Source: an uncultured Prevotella sp.
GTDB taxonomy: Bacteria > Bacteroidota > Bacteroidia > Bacteroidales > Bacteroidaceae
Direction of reading: 5' to 3'
NCBI GenBank assembly: GCA_934272845.1
Contig: CAKQSF010000011.1
Coordinates: forward strand, 1-64,000
Length of the DNA: 64,000 nt
Shown one piece after another: positions 10,801 through 20,442 of the stretch. Every line of letters starts with the position of its first letter. The first letter of the stretch is position 1. The position numbers and the translations under genes were made by a program. The notes beneath the pieces are model-generated. The model had not been told where the DNA came from. It saw only the letters and a program-made list of their open reading frames with translations, and searched no databases.

Positions 10801-11322
10801 CCTAAGATGCAGGGTGGTTTCTCGTTGACATTCAACTATGGAAACTGGAAACTCGTTGCCCGTTTCAACTATCGTTGGGGTAATAAGATTATCAACGTAG
10901 GTCGTATGGGACTTGAGAGTATGTATGGTACAGAGAATCAATGTGCTTCTGTTGTAAACCGTTGGCGTCCAAATGATGGATCTAATGGATACGATCCTGC
11001 AACAGGAACTCAGATTGCTGTATTGCCTCGTGCGTTGTATGGTGCAGGTTATAACTACCAGATGTCATCACGTTATGTAGAGGACGGTTCTTTCCTGCGC
11101 TTCCAAAATTTGCAGGTTTCATATTCTTTCCCAGCAAAGTCACTCAAAAAGTATGGTGTGAAGAAACTCTCTGCTTATGTGACAATGAACAACCTGTTCT
11201 GCTGGACAAAGTATTCTGGTATTGACCCAGAGGTTAATGCTGGTACATATACACCGGCAAAGGACACTGCTAAGACTCCAAGATCAAAGTCTGTTACTGC
11301 CAGTCTTAGCTTCAGTTTCTAA
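7855..11322 (+). CDS. SusC/RagA-family TonB-dependent outer-membrane transporter
   Basis: A 1155-residue barrel transporter. The signal peptide ends near Ala21-Gln22, followed by a carboxypeptidase-regulatory-like (CarboxypepD_reg) domain (about 24-105, beginning 'VISGTVEDSMG'). The plug domain (about 115-250) has the SusC signatures 'LRGVSTLNGNAQPLIVVD' and 'VLKDAAATSIWGSKGANGVI'. The remainder forms the 22-strand barrel and ends in Phe (ASLSFSF), as outer-membrane proteins do. In characterised systems it imports ligands delivered by the SusD-like lipoprotein encoded 39 bp downstream, using TonB energy. There is no extra N-terminal STN domain, so direct anti-sigma signalling is not indicated. 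Confidence 0.95.
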   Translation: MSKSKVLLATLLCAATQMAMAQSRVISGTVEDSMGPIMMANVVERDANNRIVNAVQTDMMGNFSMEIKNPKNKLVISYVGSKTQTVVIGDQTTFAIKLEDEKTTLNEITVRGTRTGSGGLSIPKKEISVTQQTFNLSEVEGMAFTSADEALQGEIAGLDIVANSGNLGSGTSMRLRGVSTLNGNAQPLIVVDDKIFDYNSEDIDIENADEEAFSSLLAVNVDDIASISVLKDAAATSIWGSKGANGVIQITTKRGKRGKPQLNIGYKFTGTWMPTGYQLLNGDNYTMMLKEEFYNADQRADATTSIKEINYDKSWADYYNWSNNTDWVDAVTQFGEQHEANLNLTGGGEKASFRISAGYNHQTGTIIKQQLDRLTTRLVLDYNVSDRIKFSTNFALTYTDNLKNYTYGSSKNASSNNSILAMALAQAPNASIYRRTSTGEYTDEYFLMNRAVENYGPSDGAYTSYKLRDLVAIGNPVAYANTSWQKEQTYNIVPDFALKYELLGTGSGQTRLTFNGRVYFDIYANSKPTYMPASLTNGDFNSTNYNYATNAESNQFKMGARTELIFTPYFKNEDFSLTMLGRYECITNKYTYQYMAQGQLPTGITTPTATGLQRSMSNQPSTTRTASQNFVYNAHFSYKERYIVGFSLRGDGDSKFGPDSPWFLSPSVSLRYNLSDEKFFEPLRKYVSMVGIRGSWGISGSSSASIEDFFNQYTTNQGPYGNQYYALMSGMRLDDLKPQKKQGLNAGLNLGFLDNKFEVDLNMYKEKTSDLLMKAIPVPTTASWNGTAKLAWGNVGTLENKGWELTVNANKFLKINKFSMSASFNMAQNVNTLLEMDQRVLDGSGMNPEASASARGASSILNRVVVGDPLCSIYGYQCKGVYNYNYEDLANYNTKMKQQNASWSTSDYENWINEQLAAGKTYPVVTDENGKVVMTSSGEPQRMAYYYGQNDYKFQGGDAIYEDVNHDGQINELDIQYLGNSLPKMQGGFSLTFNYGNWKLVARFNYRWGNKIINVGRMGLESMYGTENQCASVVNRWRPNDGSNGYDPATGTQIAVLPRALYGAGYNYQMSSRYVEDGSFLRFQNLQVSYSFPAKSLKKYGVKKLSAYVTMNNLFCWTKYSGIDPEVNAGTYTPAKDTAKTPRSKSVTASLSFSF

Positions 11323-11361
11323 ACTGGCATAATCCTAATCTATCAAAAGAATAGTACATAT

Positions 11362-13017
11362 ATGAAAAAGATATTTTCTATATTGTTGGCATCTATTGCA
11401 CTGTCTTCATGTGTTGATACTGTGATATTGCCAGACAACAAAGTCCTTGACGAGGACTTCTGGAAAAAGAAGACTGAAGTGGAGGCGGTGAGTACTGCGG
11501 CTTATGCCCAACTTACTAATACTACCCTTGTAAGGAATATGATTATATGGGGTGATTTCCGTTCAGATGAATTGACTATTAATTCTACTTTGCCATCTTC
11601 TGCAAAGTATAAGGTGCCATTGGATGAAATTTATTCAATGAATATTCAGCCTGACAATGAGTTTACTTCGTGGGCACCTTTCTATTCTGCTATAAATTAT
11701 TGTAACCTTGTGCTTGAAAAGGCGGAGGGCGTAATAGCAGAAGACCCTGATTATACGCAAGGTGACTATCAGACAACGCGTTCGCAGATGCTTGCTTTGC
11801 GTGCATGGTGTTATTTCTATCTTGTACGTGTGTTCCATGATGTTCCTGTTACTACTGGGGCGTATCTTGAGTCAAGTGCTGAGATGAATATTGCTCAGAA
11901 AACACCTGCGGAGGTGTTGGAAATGTGTATCAATGATCTAAAGGAAGCAGAGGAGAATGCGCCAAATAATAATGCTTATTCAGGTATGGGTAAGGATGAC
12001 AGTTGGCGTGACCGTGGCTATTTTAATAAGGACGGTATTGACGCCTTGTTAGCGGATATTTATTTGTGGCGTGCTTCTGTTAATCATGATCAAAGTGATT
12101 ATCAGCAGTGTGTTGATTATTGCAGCAAGGTGATTGCAGCAAAGAAGGCTGTACACCAGTTAAAATTTGGTGAGACAGAGTCTGACTACTATCTGGCTTC
12201 ATACGATGAGATGTATTCTGATATTTTTAGTTCTGAAGGAAATTCTGAGGAAAGTATCATGGAGATACAGTTCAAAGGAACTAATGCAGAATTGAACGCC
12301 CTCTATAACTGTTACAGTGGAAGTAGTACTGGTTACTTGAAGACGACTCAAACATACGCAAGGTCTAATGGTAGTTCAAACTCTACTAATATATTTAAAA
12401 ATGACTATGATCAGCGTCGTTTTGACTTTACTTTCGGAGTAGGTACAGATAAGGAAGAGTATGATGTTCGTAAGTACGTCGCTATATCTTCAGCGAATAA
12501 ACTTACAGCGCAGGATTGGTCTAAGACGAGTATGGTGCATAACTGGATATTGTATCGTCTTACTGACGTAATGCTTATGAAGGCAGAGGCACTCGTACAA
12601 CTTGGACAGCCAGAAGAGGCATTTAACCTTTGTAAGGCTGTTAATGACCGCTCCATTACTGATGCTAATTATGCTTTGAAGTATACTACTTACAGAGACA
12701 GGATGGAGGAGTTAGTTCTCATGGAAAGAGCAAGGGAATTGTGTTTTGAAGGCAAGCGTTGGTTTGATTTAATGCGTTACAACTACAGACACATGGAAGG
12801 CGTTAACTATAATGCTCTTCTCGCTGATATGGATAACTATCCAAAGAATAGTGATGCTTTCTACAACATTGCATTGACAAAGTATTCGGTACCTGCTGCA
12901 ATGAAGGCGAAGATGCCTACAGAGCCATACCTGTATATGCCAATCAATGAGGAAGAGGTAAAATTGAACACAAGTCTCAAGCAGAACCCTGTTTATGTGT
13001 CAACATCAAGCAAGTAA
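11362..13017 (+). CDS. SusD/RagB-family surface lipoprotein
   Basis: A 551-residue lipoprotein with lipobox LSSC (Cys17). The family signature is an N-terminal helical TPR-rich fold: 'LPDNKVLDEDFWKKKTEVEAVSTAAYAQL' early, 'ALRAWCYFYLVRVFHDVPVTT' in the centre (about 150-170) and 'ERARELCFEGKRWFDLMRYN' near residues 455-475. SusD proteins cap the SusC barrel and capture the ligand. It is co-transcribed with the SusC gene before it and the FAS1 lipoprotein 44 bp after. No polysaccharide lyase or glycosidase is linked, so the ligand class cannot be inferred. Confidence 0.95.
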   Translation: MKKIFSILLASIALSSCVDTVILPDNKVLDEDFWKKKTEVEAVSTAAYAQLTNTTLVRNMIIWGDFRSDELTINSTLPSSAKYKVPLDEIYSMNIQPDNEFTSWAPFYSAINYCNLVLEKAEGVIAEDPDYTQGDYQTTRSQMLALRAWCYFYLVRVFHDVPVTTGAYLESSAEMNIAQKTPAEVLEMCINDLKEAEENAPNNNAYSGMGKDDSWRDRGYFNKDGIDALLADIYLWRASVNHDQSDYQQCVDYCSKVIAAKKAVHQLKFGETESDYYLASYDEMYSDIFSSEGNSEESIMEIQFKGTNAELNALYNCYSGSSTGYLKTTQTYARSNGSSNSTNIFKNDYDQRRFDFTFGVGTDKEEYDVRKYVAISSANKLTAQDWSKTSMVHNWILYRLTDVMLMKAEALVQLGQPEEAFNLCKAVNDRSITDANYALKYTTYRDRMEELVLMERARELCFEGKRWFDLMRYNYRHMEGVNYNALLADMDNYPKNSDAFYNIALTKYSVPAAMKAKMPTEPYLYMPINEEEVKLNTSLKQNPVYVSTSSK

Positions 13018-13061
13018 AAGATTGTTGATATGGTTTACATGAATATAAACTAAAGATCATT

Positions 13062-15257
13062 ATGAAAACTAAAATATATAGAAAAGGATGTCTCTTTCTC
13101 TCGGCTGCATTGATGGCAATATCTTCTTTGACATCGTGCAACGAGGATCCAGATGGATCCAATCTGTTTAGTACAGAAGAACTGACAATAGCACAGATGC
13201 TTCAGCAGAATGCGAATTTGTCTGCTTTCAATGCTATACTTGTAAAGTGTGGTTATGACAAGAGAGTGTCAACTTATCTTGAATATACATGTTTTGCGCC
13301 AGAAAATAATGGTGTGTCACAATATCTTGACAGCCTTTACAATGATGATAACAGACGTTTTGCGCATAATGGTATTCAGGAGGCAGCAAACTTTGAGTCT
13401 CTTGACGTTATGGATAAGGTAGCATTGATGTCTGACTCTCTGTGTGAGGATATCGCAAAATATCATCTGTCTGGTGAATTGATGAAGCAGTCGGATATTG
13501 ATGGCGAGTCAACATGTAGTACATTGTTGACAGGTCGTAGCATTGCAGTGAATGTGTTTACAGATGGACAGTATGCTGGTAAGACCTCATTGAACGCACG
13601 TTCTGCAATCGTTGATGGCGATATAGAGGCTTCAAATGGTATACTTCATATTTGTTCTTCTGTTATTCCACGTTCAGATCGTACTATCAACGACCAAATG
13701 GGTACTGAGGATGATCTCTCTATATTTTACGAAGCACTGACAAAAACAGGTTTCGATAAAATAGTTCAGCAGGAGAATAAAGGAAAGACTTATTCGTATG
13801 CACAGCAAAATCCTACAGACCGTGACAATAATAAAATCTATTGCCCGAGTGAATGTCTTATAAAATGGACTATTTTTGCTGAGACAAATGATGTTTTCGC
13901 TTCAAAGGGAATCCACAGTTTTGAGGATCTAGCAAACAAATGTGCAGAATGGTACGGACAGTGTGCGGGTTGGTATGATTATATAAAAGAAAAAGGCATA
14001 CAGATAAGTACAGGTACAGACTATACAAACCCATACAATGTGGTTAATATGTTTGTTGCTTACCATATTATTCGTGCTGGTATGCCAGTGGATAAAATCG
14101 TTTATGAGAAGAACTCTAAGACGAATGAGACCTGGAATTTTTCTTTTGGTTACGAGCCACAAGAGTATTTCGAAACGATGTTGCCTAATACACTTGTAAA
14201 GGCTTGGGAGGTTAATCCAAAGTCATCAAAAGATCTGTATCTAAACCGTTATCGTCAGAATAATACGCTGACAGATGAAATAGGAACGTTTGGTAGTGCT
14301 GCTACCCACCCAATTATTTTCAAAGGTGTACAGGTTGATCGTGGAGCGAACAAGAGCATAGAAACACTTAACGGCTATATTCACAGAATAAAGGATGTCT
14401 TGCTCTACAATGAAAATGCGGTAAAGGCTCAGAATGAGCGTATGCGTCTTGATTCATCCAACTTCCTATATGAGTTGGCAAATAATGGAATACGAGGTGC
14501 TACATCATCAGAGGTTTCTGTAATGAATGGTGGTGGCGATGGTAACCGTGTAGCATTTGATAACAGTTACTTTGATAATATCGTTTGTTATAATCCAGGA
14601 ACCTTGCTTCGTTTCTGCGTCCAAGGTGCTTGGCGTGCACACAATTCAGATCAGTTCCAAGGTTGGGATGTATATGATTTTGCAGTAAAATTGCCTCATG
14701 TTCCAACAGGTGAATACGAACTTCGTATAATCTATCCTCCAATGCCACGTGGAGGTTTGATGCAATTCTATATTGGTAACAGTTCATCACAATCAGATAT
14801 GGTAGCCGTAGGCATTCCTTTCGATGCACGTACTAATCCATATGAGGATGCATCAATCGGTTATTCAGACATACAGTCATCAGATGAAGATGGAACGAAT
14901 GATTTCGGTGTTGAGACAGACCAGACAATGCATGTACGTGGCTATATGAGAGCACCTGCGTCATTCTCACGTGGTAGTTATAACACTGTGACAGACCAGT
15001 TATCGTATGATCCATCAGATATCTATTCTGCAGCCCGTCAGATAACAGGTTCTACCAGTTGCCGTTCAGAGTCAGGTTATGGTACAATGATGCTTCGTCG
15101 TATTATCACCACACAGCGATTTGAGCAAGGCAAGGATTATTGGTTGAGAATAAAGAACCTTATAAATGACTCGCAGTTAGGTTGGTCTTTCGATTTTATC
15201 GAACTTGTTCCAGTAGGTATTGTTAACAGCAATACAATGAAGGAAGACTGGTATTAA
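13062..15257 (+). CDS. FAS1-domain lipoprotein with C-terminal beta domain
   Basis: A 731-residue lipoprotein with lipobox LTSC (Cys26). Two FAS1-like regions are seen at about 45-215 ('LSAFNAILVKCGYDKRVS', 'SNGILHICSSVIP') and 220-465 ('FYEALTKTGFDKIV', 'LNGYIHRIKDVLLYN'). The last 260 residues are a beta-rich segment ('VPTGEYELRIIYPPMPRGG') that looks like a ligand-binding sandwich. It lies between SusD1 and another FAS1 lipoprotein in one transcription unit with gaps of 44 and 23 bp. Together with its neighbours it is probably an accessory subunit of the SusCD complexes at the cell surface. That is inference from context and the lipoprotein signal. Confidence 0.8.
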   Translation: MKTKIYRKGCLFLSAALMAISSLTSCNEDPDGSNLFSTEELTIAQMLQQNANLSAFNAILVKCGYDKRVSTYLEYTCFAPENNGVSQYLDSLYNDDNRRFAHNGIQEAANFESLDVMDKVALMSDSLCEDIAKYHLSGELMKQSDIDGESTCSTLLTGRSIAVNVFTDGQYAGKTSLNARSAIVDGDIEASNGILHICSSVIPRSDRTINDQMGTEDDLSIFYEALTKTGFDKIVQQENKGKTYSYAQQNPTDRDNNKIYCPSECLIKWTIFAETNDVFASKGIHSFEDLANKCAEWYGQCAGWYDYIKEKGIQISTGTDYTNPYNVVNMFVAYHIIRAGMPVDKIVYEKNSKTNETWNFSFGYEPQEYFETMLPNTLVKAWEVNPKSSKDLYLNRYRQNNTLTDEIGTFGSAATHPIIFKGVQVDRGANKSIETLNGYIHRIKDVLLYNENAVKAQNERMRLDSSNFLYELANNGIRGATSSEVSVMNGGGDGNRVAFDNSYFDNIVCYNPGTLLRFCVQGAWRAHNSDQFQGWDVYDFAVKLPHVPTGEYELRIIYPPMPRGGLMQFYIGNSSSQSDMVAVGIPFDARTNPYEDASIGYSDIQSSDEDGTNDFGVETDQTMHVRGYMRAPASFSRGSYNTVTDQLSYDPSDIYSAARQITGSTSCRSESGYGTMMLRRIITTQRFEQGKDYWLRIKNLINDSQLGWSFDFIELVPVGIVNSNTMKEDWY

Positions 15258-15280
15258 AAAGCAATAAAACTACAGCATAT

Positions 15281-17059
15281 ATGAAAAGTATATATAAAAT
15301 AAGAATGATGGTAGCAGCAGGCTTTATGCTTGCTGCCACCTCATGCTCAGATTTCTCGGATTACAACTCTGTACCAGATGATATGCAGCCATCCAGCAAT
15401 CAGACCTTGTGGCAGAATATTACGAGCAATGGCAATTTGAAGGATTTCGCAGCCATAGCAAAGAAGGCAGGTTATGAGAAAGTCTTCAGTTTGCCTAACT
15501 ATTACACGGTTTGGGCACCATTGGATGGTACGTATGATGCTCAGTCAATATTGAGTAAAGATAGTGCTACTATTGCAGATGAATTTATGCAGCAGCACAT
15601 TGCACAATACTCTCATCTCGTATCTGGAGAAAATACAGAACGAGTAGTTTCCTTGAATGATAAGGTTCATAATTTCAGTAGCAACAGTTACGATGACATA
15701 GAGATAGAGCAGGCTAATGTTGCTTCGTCAAATGGTGTGTTGCATGTATTGAAAGGAATCTCAGAGTTCCATCCTAATTTGTATCAGCAGATAGACAGGC
15801 TGGAAGGATGCAACAATTTCAAGGACTATATTCAGAAGTATGATGAGTATTATCTTGATCCGAGTGCCTCAGTTATTGGTCCTATGGTGAACGGACAGCA
15901 GACTTATCTTGACTCAGTTTTCAAGAAGCGCAACAACGTTATAGAGAAAATACTCAATGCGAAATTAGAGAATGAGGACAGTACCTATACAATGCTTGTT
16001 CCTAATGATGCGGCTTGGAATTTGGCTTATGATGAAATAAAGAATAATTTCAATTATCTCAAGTCACTTACCTATATGGACATGAGTCTCAATAGTGCTG
16101 CAGCTGCTTCAGTAAGTGCAACAACTGGTAAGTGTGCAAAGCCAGAGGAAATAGATAATGAGTTATATACCGACTCTTTGACAAAGAGATTTATTGTAGG
16201 TAATTTACTCTATTCAAATACCTATGACTTCAATAGCCCTATATGGACTGGTGTGCAGTCTTCAGACAAACTGGATACATTAGTTACTACGACTAATACA
16301 GAAATTACTAATATTAAAGACATCTATTCGCATACAGTAGGTGAGACGGAAAAGAATAGTAACGGCTATACGCGCGTGTTAGATTCTTTGTGCTATTTAC
16401 CTTGGGAAACATATCAGCCAGTAAGAACTTACAGAACGCCTATTCGTGTATTGGGTCTTGCAACAGGTAAGAGTTATGCTACCCATAACATAATTAAAAG
16501 CACTCTTGCAAGCCGTGATACCCTGTTCGAGGGTGTTCCAGAGTTCATAAAGAAGATGATGTTGCCCGATGACTCTCAGTTCCTAACTTATATAAGTACG
16601 GATAAAGCAGATTTGGCAAACACTAATACAAAGTCAGAAATAGATATTGCTTTGAAGGGTCTTCTTTCAACAAAATATCATATATTTGTTGTTACGGCAC
16701 CTGCTCAGTTGCTTGAACCTGAAACGGAGGAGTTGAAGCCAATGTATCTTCGTTTTGATCTTAGTTATACTGATGCTACAGGAGCCCAGAAGTTCCAACG
16801 TCTTAATAAGCCTGGGAATAAACTTTCAGATGATATTATAACGACTCCTGGCAAGTTTACAGTGATAGAAATGGAGTTCAATATGCCTATATGTTATTAT
16901 GGACTTTCCAAAGCCTATCCAACACTGTTCATCTCTCACACCAAGGCATTCACTACAGCGATTAATCGTAATAAATATGATCAGGAAATACGTATCGTAG
17001 GTGTGTACCTTGTGCCAGAACAAGCCTATAATTATTACAAAAAAATCTATAACGAGTAA
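15281..17059 (+). CDS. FAS1-domain lipoprotein
   Basis: A 592-residue lipoprotein with lipobox ATSC (Cys22). The first FAS1 module (about 40-165) is clear: 'LKDFAAIAKKAGYEKVF', 'YYTVWAPLDGTYDA', 'SNGVLHVLKGISEF'. A second (about 175-400) has 'YTMLVPNDAAWNLAYDEI'. The C-terminal 120 residues are beta-rich and end in '...IRIVGVYLVPEQAYNYYKKIYNE'. It ends 2 bp before the next SusC start, so the two are very likely translationally coupled. The close spacing implies equal dosage with the second SusCD pair. Confidence 0.85.
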   Translation: MKSIYKIRMMVAAGFMLAATSCSDFSDYNSVPDDMQPSSNQTLWQNITSNGNLKDFAAIAKKAGYEKVFSLPNYYTVWAPLDGTYDAQSILSKDSATIADEFMQQHIAQYSHLVSGENTERVVSLNDKVHNFSSNSYDDIEIEQANVASSNGVLHVLKGISEFHPNLYQQIDRLEGCNNFKDYIQKYDEYYLDPSASVIGPMVNGQQTYLDSVFKKRNNVIEKILNAKLENEDSTYTMLVPNDAAWNLAYDEIKNNFNYLKSLTYMDMSLNSAAAASVSATTGKCAKPEEIDNELYTDSLTKRFIVGNLLYSNTYDFNSPIWTGVQSSDKLDTLVTTTNTEITNIKDIYSHTVGETEKNSNGYTRVLDSLCYLPWETYQPVRTYRTPIRVLGLATGKSYATHNIIKSTLASRDTLFEGVPEFIKKMMLPDDSQFLTYISTDKADLANTNTKSEIDIALKGLLSTKYHIFVVTAPAQLLEPETEELKPMYLRFDLSYTDATGAQKFQRLNKPGNKLSDDIITTPGKFTVIEMEFNMPICYYGLSKAYPTLFISHTKAFTTAINRNKYDQEIRIVGVYLVPEQAYNYYKKIYNE

Positions 17060-17061
17060 TT

Positions 17062-20000
17062 ATGAAGATCGATATATATAACTTCATTCAGCGAAAGAGT
17101 GTAAAACTCTCTCTTTGTGCACTGGCTGTTACTTATTGTACAGCCACATACGCTCAAGACGAGGTGAATGATGCTGATACCAAAGAAGATGGTTTCAAGG
17201 CGCCAAAGCGCAGGAGCGCAGCCGACAAGATTCCAACAATTGCAGTGTCTGGTACAGTAACAGATGTAGCGACAGGTCTGCCAGTTGCTGGTGTGCGTAT
17301 TCAGACGCTTAATGATCAGCGTTTTGCTGCCATGACAAATGCAAAGGGCGAGTTTACTATCAAGGTGCCAAAGTTTGCGACTTCTCTTTATCTGCAGGCC
17401 CCTAACTATATGGGACAGCAGGTAGCAATAAAGGCAAATGACGAGAAGCAAACCGTTAAGGTATCAATACTTCCTGCAGGCTTTGCTCCTATGTATAATA
17501 ATGGTACGACCTATACAGCCACAAGTTCATTTACATCGGATGGCAAGGGTCTTACCATAGATGAAGAGATAGGTGCTAAAGCAGGTGCAGATGTGCGTAC
17601 CATAATGCACTCTGGAAATTTAGAGAATGGTGCGGCAATGTTTATCAGAGGTATAAATTCTATCAATGCTAACGCGCAACCACTCGTTATAGTTGATGGA
17701 GTAGAACTCGATATGCAGCGTAGTCGTACTTCCATACATCAGGGAGATATCTTCAATATGCTCTCAACAATATCTCCAGAAGATATTGATAAAGTAGAGA
17801 TAGTAAAGAATGCTACCGCTCTTTATGGTGCTCGTGGTGCCAATGGTGTTATCCTCATCAGCACAAAACGCAGTCATTCTATGGCAACTCGTATTGATGC
17901 GAAGATAGGAGTTGGTTTTACACTTGTTCCTTCAACTCCTACGATGATGAATGCAGATCAGTACCGCAGTTACGCAATAGAGCAGTTAGGTACAATTCCT
18001 GAAGTTGTTGAGGCTCAAAATAACGGTGGAAGTAACATGACCTTCAACTTCATGAATGACAACCCACAAGGATATTACTATAAAACATATCACAACAATA
18101 CCGATTGGAAGGACTATGTATATAGAAGTGCCCTTACACATAACTATAGTATAAATGTGCAAGGTGGTGACGATGTAGGTATGTATAACCTCTCTGTCGC
18201 TTACGTCCAAACCATGAAGAACGTAAAGTCAACAAGTTTTGACCGTGTGAATGTGCGTTTCAATACAGATATCTCCTTAACAAGCCAGATATCAACAAAG
18301 TTTGATATGTCCTTCTCACGTACCAATACCAATCTCTTCGATGATGGTTTTTCTAGTGATGCAACTTCAGGAGCAATAGTTGCTCCTACATCTCTTGCAT
18401 TGATAAAGAGTCCGCTTCTTTCACCATACCAGTATAATAAGAACATTGAGGCTTTCACTAGTCAGTTGTCTGAGGCAGACGATTTATTCGAACCATTAGG
18501 AACTGGTGTATCTCTTGCCAACCCTGTTGCAGTAATGTCAAACGGTACAGGTGAACGCAAGAACAGAAACGAGAATACCTTCTTTAATGTAGCAGTTCAG
18601 CCGCAGTATGAGATAAATAAGAATCTGAAGGTGGCATCATTGTTCAGTTATTATCTTAATCGTCATTCCGAGGCATATTACCGTCCTAACTATGGAGTAC
18701 CTTCGTTCTACATCGAGGGTCTTGGTACCGCATACTCTAAAGTAGCATCCTTGTTTGCTAAGGAGACCAACATTATAAGCAATACACATATTGACTGGGC
18801 AAAGAAGTATGGTGCTCATAGCATTGATGTTACAGGCGGTTTCCGTTATAACTATTATTCATACGACAATACCGATCTTTATACCGAGTATTCTCAGAAG
18901 AGTGAGTTTGATAAGAACCCTACTCTTACAGTAACTCGTGATAACTATTCAGGTATGTCAGGTGTGGATGATGTATGGAAGAACATGCAGTGGTATGTTT
19001 CAGGTGATTACTCATATATGAACCGTTACTTCGCAACCGTATCACTTCTTGCAGAAGCCAACAGTCGTTTCGGTGACAATGCAGATGGTGCAGTAAAGAT
19101 GTTCGGAACGCAGTGGGCAATTTTCCCAAGCGTACAGTTAGGTTGGGTGATGTCAAACGAGAATTGGTTCCCAAAGAACAGTTTCGTTAATTATCTACGT
19201 CTTAATGCAGGTTTTGATATCAGTGGTAACGATGATATTTCAAACTATGCAGCACGTACCACATTCAGTTCTGTTCGATACAACTATCAGCAGATAGGTA
19301 TGCAATTAACCAATGTAGGTAACGACCAGATTAAGTGGGAAACAACCAGCAAGTGGAACTTTGGTGCGCAGGCCAATATGCTTGACAACCGTTTGAGCGT
19401 AGGTTTAAACTATTACATACACAAGACCAATGACCTCCTGGCTCTCAAGTCATTTACCACTCCAGTGGGTGGAATCAATAACTACTGGACAAATGACGGT
19501 TCAGTAAGAAATGAGGGTGTAGAGGTTAGTGTAAGTGTCAAACCAATAGTAAAAAAAGACCTTCAGTTAGAATTAGGAGCAACATTAGGTCACTACAAGA
19601 ACAAAGTATTGTCACTGGCTAATGGAAATTACACAACATCAGCATATGGTGATAACAACATTCTCACAGCAGTAGGTCGTTCACTAGGAACTTTCTATGG
19701 ATATAAGACAGCCCAGAATGTCTTCGCTACAACAGAAGAAGCCAGTGCAGCAGGTAAGTCACATGTAAATAATGAAGGTAAGACAACAACGAACCTTTAT
19801 ATGGTAGACAACTCTGGAGCAAAGATGGATTTCCAAGCAGGAGATGTTCACTTCATAGATCAGAATTGTGATGGTGTAATAGATGAGTCAGACAAGGTAG
19901 TCATAGGAGATGCCAATCCTGATATCTATGGTAATATTTTCGCAACACTTACATGGAAGCGTTTCACTCTTGATATGGGTTTCAACTTTAGTGTAGGTAA

Positions 20001-20415
20001 CGACATTTATAACTATCAGCGTAGCATTCTTAATTCAGGATCAACACTGTATAATCAGCAAATATCAGAGTTAGGACACTGGCGTTACGAAGGACAGGTA
20101 ACAAATCTTCCTCGCCTTTCATATGATGACCCAATGGGTAACAACCGTTTCTCTGACCGTTGGATAGAAGATGGTTCATATCTTCGTCTGAAGACATTAT
20201 CACTGTCATACAAAGTACCTGTACCAGAGTCTTGGCAGACATGGTTGCTTGGTGTGACTGTATGGGGTGAATGCCGTAACCTCTTTACCATAACCAAGTA
20301 TACAGGTAATGACCCAGAGGTAAGTGCAAGCAATAACCAACTCTATCAGGGCATAGACTGTGGCAATATAGTACAGGGTCGTCAGTTTAACTTTGGTATC
20401 AAGGTAAACCTCTAA
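17062..20415 (+). CDS. Second SusC/RagA-family TonB-dependent transporter
   Basis: A 1117-residue transporter. A long signal peptide (cleavage near TYA-QDE, residue 31) is followed by an acidic/basic linker. A CarboxypepD_reg-like domain (about 55-140, 'VSGTVTDVATGLPVAGVRI') precedes a plug domain with 'FIRGINSINANAQPLVIVD' and 'VEIVKNATALYGARGANGVI', and then the barrel. It is clearly diverged from the SusC at 7855 (for example KNATALYGARG against KDAAATSIWGSKG), so the two pairs probably differ in ligand rather than being a recent duplication. The start codon follows the preceding stop by two bases. Confidence 0.95.
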   Translation: MKIDIYNFIQRKSVKLSLCALAVTYCTATYAQDEVNDADTKEDGFKAPKRRSAADKIPTIAVSGTVTDVATGLPVAGVRIQTLNDQRFAAMTNAKGEFTIKVPKFATSLYLQAPNYMGQQVAIKANDEKQTVKVSILPAGFAPMYNNGTTYTATSSFTSDGKGLTIDEEIGAKAGADVRTIMHSGNLENGAAMFIRGINSINANAQPLVIVDGVELDMQRSRTSIHQGDIFNMLSTISPEDIDKVEIVKNATALYGARGANGVILISTKRSHSMATRIDAKIGVGFTLVPSTPTMMNADQYRSYAIEQLGTIPEVVEAQNNGGSNMTFNFMNDNPQGYYYKTYHNNTDWKDYVYRSALTHNYSINVQGGDDVGMYNLSVAYVQTMKNVKSTSFDRVNVRFNTDISLTSQISTKFDMSFSRTNTNLFDDGFSSDATSGAIVAPTSLALIKSPLLSPYQYNKNIEAFTSQLSEADDLFEPLGTGVSLANPVAVMSNGTGERKNRNENTFFNVAVQPQYEINKNLKVASLFSYYLNRHSEAYYRPNYGVPSFYIEGLGTAYSKVASLFAKETNIISNTHIDWAKKYGAHSIDVTGGFRYNYYSYDNTDLYTEYSQKSEFDKNPTLTVTRDNYSGMSGVDDVWKNMQWYVSGDYSYMNRYFATVSLLAEANSRFGDNADGAVKMFGTQWAIFPSVQLGWVMSNENWFPKNSFVNYLRLNAGFDISGNDDISNYAARTTFSSVRYNYQQIGMQLTNVGNDQIKWETTSKWNFGAQANMLDNRLSVGLNYYIHKTNDLLALKSFTTPVGGINNYWTNDGSVRNEGVEVSVSVKPIVKKDLQLELGATLGHYKNKVLSLANGNYTTSAYGDNNILTAVGRSLGTFYGYKTAQNVFATTEEASAAGKSHVNNEGKTTTNLYMVDNSGAKMDFQAGDVHFIDQNCDGVIDESDKVVIGDANPDIYGNIFATLTWKRFTLDMGFNFSVGNDIYNYQRSILNSGSTLYNQQISELGHWRYEGQVTNLPRLSYDDPMGNNRFSDRWIEDGSYLRLKTLSLSYKVPVPESWQTWLLGVTVWGECRNLFTITKYTGNDPEVSASNNQLYQGIDCGNIVQGRQFNFGIKVNL

Positions 20416-20442
20416 TCATATATTCAAAACACGATATTAACA

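Noticed and set aside
17062..20415. Second SusC as a recent duplicate of the first
   Set aside because: Plug motifs, signal peptide and length differ strongly, so the pairs are old paralogues.
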